From contig NC_091147.1 in assembly GCF_041381155.1 (NCBI RefSeq), positions 11,216,030 through 11,280,029 of the forward strand: a stretch of 64,000 nt of DNA. Direction: 5' to 3'. This DNA comes from Argopecten irradians. Lineage: Eukaryota > Mollusca > Bivalvia > Pectinida > Pectinidae. The notes under the pieces were generated by a model, which searched no databases, was not told where the DNA came from, and worked only from the letters and a program-made list of their open reading frames with translations. The position numbers and the translations under genes were made by a program. Below, in pieces: positions 63,301-64,000 of the stretch. Every line of letters begins with the position of its first letter. The stretch's first letter is position 1.

Positions 63301-64000
63301 CTGAGGAAAGGATTGAGAGAGATGAAAATATTTTATTATAGCGCCATCAGGCAACAAGGTCAAGGCCAAGGTGACGAAGGACAGAGGCAGATACCAAGTC
63401 GACTATTCTCCTGTAGAATCAGGTAAGTTTCTGTTTCTGTGTTACCTACATGTATCTCCTGTAGAATCAGGTTCTATTTTACCTACATGTATCTCCTGTA
63501 GAATCAGGTAAGTTTCTGTTTCTGTTTTACCTAGTGTATCTCCTGTAGAATCAGGTAAGTTTCTGTTTCAGTTTTACCTAGTGTAGGGATCAGTACAAGG
63601 TTCTATTGCCTTTTTGATAGACTTCTATCAAGTACATTTATCAAAGCTTTTGTTTTATCCCGCCTCAGAAAAGAATCTTGTATTCCTATTTGTTAAAATG
63701 ACGTTGTGTTATATCCAAGATACAGTCAAATCAGGTTAGTAGAAATCGTATCAGGTTTGGATGATAGAGTTATTGTTCTTTGCCCCAAACGTCATTAGCA
63801 ACAATATGGTCAAGTCATGCTTTGCGACGACGGCACTTAAAGAGATGGAGACAAAATGTTTGAATGATAGCGCTGATGACCACTTTCAAAGCAAACTGAA
63901 ATCTGCTGTATTTGGTGGCCAACGTTTAGAATATTTTGGACAAGAAAGTACAATGTATTTCTGTTCAATTTTGTGCAGGTGACACATCCACTCCTATAAA
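42018..64000 (+). CDS. jbug: Jitterbug-type filamin: three CH domains plus filamin repeats (3' end outside window)
   Basis: Coding exons join(42018..42345, 49638..49827, 50224..50295, 52264..52477, 54791..54887, 55257..55444, 55909..56064, 56471..56599, 56954..57083, 57344..57481, 57689..57862, 58241..58387, 63342..63422), probably continuing at 63979. All junctions are GT-AG and in phase, giving 681 codons so far. CH1 spans about residues 25-133, CH2 about 141-247, CH3 about 251-345 (FTDDWADGRLLCNLV, then GIDAARRLGVEPILTAKEM and IMAYAAYF). Filamin Ig repeats follow from about residue 364, with SPFNVTVFD and SPFTLEIVD repeat endings. Conventional filamins have two CH domains; three CH domains before filamin repeats is the arrangement of insect Jitterbug. 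Role by family: actin binding and cross-linking in the cytoskeleton. Start ATG in context GTGAAAATGTCG, with an in-frame upstream GTG ignored. Confidence 0.9.
42376..42773. promoter_or_regulatory. Cluster of six CACCTG/CAGGTG E-boxes in intron 1
   Basis: Sites at 42376, 42399, 42445, 42456, 42692 and 42768, all within 400 bases of the exon 1 donor. This hexamer is bound by Snail/ZEB-type and some bHLH factors. A candidate intronic regulatory element. Confidence 0.4.
43590..44460 (+). repeat. 40-bp minisatellite in intron 1, split by a MITE
   Basis: Unit TATAAATGGTTGTATGATTG...ATTCTGTCCCC of about 40 bp. About nine units precede and eight follow an inserted MITE at 43963-44111. Units on the right side carry TATAATTGAATTACACG where left units carry TATGATTGAATTACATG. 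Confidence 0.85.
43963..44111. mobile_element. 149-bp MITE inserted in the 40-bp array, AATT flanks
   Basis: Ends GACAAATCGCCAGCTGTA and, reverse-complemented, GACCGATCGCCAGCTGTAAT. AATT lies on both sides (43959-43962, 44112-44115), and removing the insert restores the array's TTGAATTACATG. Superfamily not assigned. Confidence 0.8.
45225..45355 (+). repeat. 17-18 bp tandem repeat, ACCTGTCTATAAAGGAC
   Basis: About seven imperfect units in intron 1 of the filamin-like gene. Confidence 0.75.
45848..46095 (+). repeat. tRNA-derived SINE in filamin-like intron 1
   Basis: A-box-like GGCAGAGTGGTTAAGAAGCC and B-box-like ACAAGTTCAAATCCC, then GTGTACTCAGGTTTTCCTAC and CCCTGGCTGTTGATAGGATG. The body phrase matches SINEs I know as common in molluscs; exact family not assigned. 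Confidence 0.7.
46100..49250. other. Filamin-like intron 1, remainder
   Basis: No exon supported. Short frames on both strands (for example 46596-46799, 48949-49212) lack domains and splice signals in a consistent phase. An AAGGGGAGATAAT motif occurs at about 47529. Confidence 0.4.
49255..49431. mobile_element. MITE with GGRCCCAGTTTT termini
   Basis: Left GGACCCAGTTTTATGATCAT, right reverse-complemented GGGCCCAGTTTTGTGAACAT, and long inner inverted homology around CCTTAAATTTAAGG and GGAGAATT. About 177 bp in filamin-like intron 1. Confidence 0.75.
49638..49827 (+). CDS. jbug: Filamin-like exon 2: end of CH1, start of CH2
   Basis: After CTCTGTTTACAG, ending GCACTTCA|GTAAGT, 190 nt. Encodes GNLKLILGLIWHLILRY (last helix of CH1) and LMLAWLKAVIPECNITNF (start of CH2). 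Confidence 0.9.
50224..50295 (+). CDS. jbug: Filamin-like exon 3: CH2 middle; 3' end shared with array
   Basis: 72 nt between TTGTCCACAG and GATAG|GTATGT. Encodes ALINYCNPNIEEASNWRYLS; the join to exon 4 makes a serine codon. The last 21 bases and the donor are the first unit of the 57-bp array that follows. Confidence 0.88.
50275..51945 (+). repeat. 57-bp exon-donor minisatellite behind filamin-like exon 3
   Basis: About 29 units of 56-59 bp. Each holds TACCTCAGTCATAGYGATAG, which is the exon 3 end, then GTATGTATAG, which is the donor, then GGGGAATTATCTCCCC and TGATAGAGA. The first unit starts inside exon 3. A few units have altered donors (GTATAT, GTGTGT). Because the unit is 19 codons long, frames of 170-220 codons appear on both strands; they are artefacts. 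Confidence 0.95.
52264..52477 (+). CDS. jbug: Filamin-like exon 4: end of CH2, start of CH3
   Basis: After TTCGCCTACAG, ending AACTTTACA|GTAAGT, 214 nt. Encodes FDIPLVVRPEDL, MTYLSYFMK (end of CH2) and VRNLLKSGNFNNFT (first CH3 helix). Confidence 0.9.
52633..54476. mobile_element. Non-autonomous element with internal tandem repeats, copy 3
   Basis: Left AGGTCACCTGAGACGAAGTC, right CTCAGGTGACCGTCAAGGCC followed by TCTTGTT. About five internal units of 250-300 bp with CTTCTTCTGAATTCACAG, CCCCTGGGGAGGGGGTCAA and TTTACTATAGTTTATAT phrases. Same terminal plan as the 24.1 and 26.1 kb elements, different core. It lies in filamin-like intron 4. Confidence 0.7.
54791..54887 (+). CDS. jbug: Filamin-like exon 5: CH3 core
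   Basis: The acceptor ATAACTTACAG at 54790 is the only nearby AG that joins exon 4 in phase; it yields NNFT|DDWADGRLLCNLVTSL. Frame upstream of it is also open, which can mislead. Ends TTAG|GTAAGA, 97 nt. Confidence 0.88.
54955..55112 (-). repeat. tRNA-derived SINE, minus orientation, filamin-like intron 5
   Basis: On the minus strand: CACAGTGGTCAAGTTGTC (A-box-like), TGTGAGTCTGAATCCC (B-box-like), then TCTCTGGGTACTCTGGATTC and CCTCCACCA. Same body type as the copy at 45.8 kb. Confidence 0.65.
55257..55444 (+). CDS. jbug: Filamin-like exon 6: end of CH3
   Basis: After TGTTGACCAG, ending GACCAGGAG|GTATTC, 188 nt. Encodes GIDAARRLGVEPILTAKEM and HIGIMAYAAYFSNF, the last part of CH3. Confidence 0.9.
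55750..55775. repeat. (TA)n microsatellite
   Basis: About 12 TA units in filamin-like intron 6. Confidence 0.9.
55909..56064 (+). CDS. jbug: Filamin-like exon 7: first filamin repeat, part 1
   Basis: After CTCCTTTTCCAG, ending CACCACAGG|GTGAGA, 52 codons, phase 0 on both sides. Encodes ADFSLRIDDPELV and GTFTPTETGHHR, the latter a filamin-repeat strand motif. Confidence 0.88.
56471..56599 (+). CDS. jbug: Filamin-like exon 8: end of repeat 1, start of repeat 2
   Basis: After TTTTTTTAG, ending GAACTAAAG|GTCAGT, 43 codons. Encodes LNVYCENSLIVGCPVSFKVV and VRYIGPDRCSAG, the start of a filamin repeat. Confidence 0.88.
56954..57083 (+). CDS. jbug: Filamin-like exon 9: repeat 2 middle
   Basis: After CATTGTTTAG, ending GAAGTTG|GTGAGT, 130 nt. 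Encodes VDVTSAGQGDIQCEARAPTG and YVMHFTPSEVG, typical of filamin repeats. Confidence 0.88.
57344..57481 (+). CDS. jbug: Filamin-like exon 10: end of repeat 2, start of repeat 3
   Basis: After TTTGTTTTCCAG, ending TTCCATG|GTGAGT, 138 nt. Encodes IWQVSVLYDGEHISDSPFNV and VYGLEGGAVGTGLKF. Confidence 0.9.
57689..57862 (+). CDS. jbug: Filamin-like exon 11: repeat 3 middle; 3' end shared with a decayed array
   Basis: After CATTGGTACAG, ending GTCAGAG|GTCAGT, 174 nt. Encodes DTSEAGTGEVTVQVSCNGS and GAGTYRVEVYFNDIEV. Its last 45 or so bases recur in degenerate form in the intron behind it. Confidence 0.9.
57823..58030 (+). repeat. Decayed exon-donor tandem array behind filamin-like exon 11
   Basis: About five units of 40-47 bp of the form TACARGGTCAAGGTYTA...RACAGAGGTYAGAGGTCAGTA, the first being exon 11's own end plus the GTCAGT donor. 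Units differ at many positions, so this array is older than those at exons 3 and 13. Confidence 0.8.
58241..58387 (+). CDS. jbug: Filamin-like exon 12: end of repeat 3, start of repeat 4
   Basis: After TACCATTTCAG, ending ATCATGG|GTAGGT, 147 nt. Encodes GSPFTLEIVDSGQVTVSGDG and NRTASFVVDTQGSGSGNVDV. The following intron is about 5 kb. Confidence 0.9.
58677..58855 (-). repeat. tRNA-derived SINE remnant, minus orientation, intron 12
   Basis: Minus strand: AGGGTTCAATTCCCAGC (B-box-like), then TTTTCTCCAGGCACTCTGGA and TTCCT. A short tandem AATGGCTCAGATGTAAGG pair lies at its 3' side. Confidence 0.55.
59020..60320 (+). repeat. Compound minisatellite in filamin-like intron 12
   Basis: 59030-59570 holds irregular units of about 18 bp around GATAACCCTGGTACCTTGT. 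59600-60130 holds about 14 units of 38 bp (CCTTGTGACAACCCTGGTAA...CTCCTGTAT). 60130-60320 is degenerate. Both parts share ACCCTGGTA, so the 38-mer probably arose from two diverged short units. Confidence 0.9.
60400..61030. other. Filamin-like intron 12, no structure recognised
   Basis: AT-rich intronic sequence; nothing supported. Confidence 0.35.
61033..61205 (+). repeat. About 40-bp tandem repeat with AAGGGGAGATAAC
   Basis: Four to five units of ACTTTACATTATCAAGGGGA followed by GATAACTTRATTATAATCC. It lies in filamin-like intron 12. Confidence 0.8.
61206..63341. other. Filamin-like intron 12, remainder
   Basis: AT-rich with an A run at about 62370. No exon found in the phase needed between exons 12 and 13. 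Confidence 0.35.
63342..63422 (+). CDS. jbug: Filamin-like exon 13: repeat 4 middle; 3' end shared with array
   Basis: After ATTTTATTATAG, ending GAATCAG|GTAAGT, 81 nt. Encodes APSGNKVKAKVTKDRGRYQV and DYSPVES, a filamin strand motif. The last 16 bases plus donor start a four-unit array. Confidence 0.85.
63407..63587 (+). repeat. Exon-donor tandem array behind filamin-like exon 13
   Basis: TCTCCTGTAGAATCAGGT starts at 63407, 63455, 63492 and 63539. Units 1, 3 and 4 continue AAGTTTCTGTTTC, so they carry intact GTAAGT donors; unit 2 reads GGTTCT and has lost it. Spacing is 48, 37 and 47 bp. Confidence 0.92.
63979..64000 (+). CDS. jbug: Possible filamin-like exon 14, cut by window end
   Basis: An acceptor TTCAATTTTGTGCAG lies at 63978, and the phase-1 join with exon 13 gives GlyAspThrSerThrProIle without a stop. 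Only 22 bases are visible, so the call rests on splice signal and phase. Confidence 0.4.

Overview
This is AT-rich nuclear DNA from an animal with GT-AG introns, long introns and many short interspersed elements. The filamin relative with three calponin-homology (CH) domains, the tRNA-derived SINEs with a mollusc-type body, and the transposon-like elements with internal tandem repeats point to a lophotrochozoan, most likely a bivalve mollusc. That placement is inference from gene and repeat style. No sequence search was possible.

Layout. (1) 1.2-2.1 kb, minus strand: a one-exon CDS for a DEDDy 3'-5' exonuclease of the EXD1/egalitarian type. (2) 3.4-7.1 kb: a repeat unit present three times, two copies in tandem; 7.1-10 kb has no recognisable gene. 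(3) 10.0-16.2 kb, minus strand: a complete four-exon gene for a biliverdin reductase B/flavin reductase-like NAD(P)-binding protein of 218 aa, assembled here from its splice sites. (4) 16.2-33.7 kb: a dense field of SINE/MITE-like copies, two large elements with internal tandem repeats, and a small set of minus-strand exons (23.4-25.5 kb) that join in phase but match no family I know. (5) 33.9-36.1 kb, plus strand: CCAAT boxes, a probable non-coding first exon, an intron and a cysteine-rich reading frame with a poly(A) signal. (6) 36.4-41 kb: nested foldback elements, MITEs and SINEs. (7) 42.0-64.0 kb, plus strand: the first 13 coding exons (681 codons), plus the likely start of a 14th, of a jitterbug-type filamin: CH1-CH2-CH3 followed by filamin Ig repeats. 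The gene runs off the right edge.

The most unusual signal concerns exon-intron boundaries. At four different 5' splice sites in two unrelated genes, the last 15-45 bases of the exon together with the splice donor form the first unit of a tandem array that runs into the intron. These are the reductase exon 3 (9 units), filamin exon 3 (29 units of about 57 bp), filamin exon 11 (about 5 decayed units) and filamin exon 13 (4 units). Each array is a series of copied donors behind the real one. A related event may explain the cysteine-rich gene at 34-35.5 kb, where the last 65 bp of exon 1 recur at the 3' end of its intron. Taken together this suggests a recurrent process that duplicates exon ends into introns, tolerated because the first donor removes the whole array.
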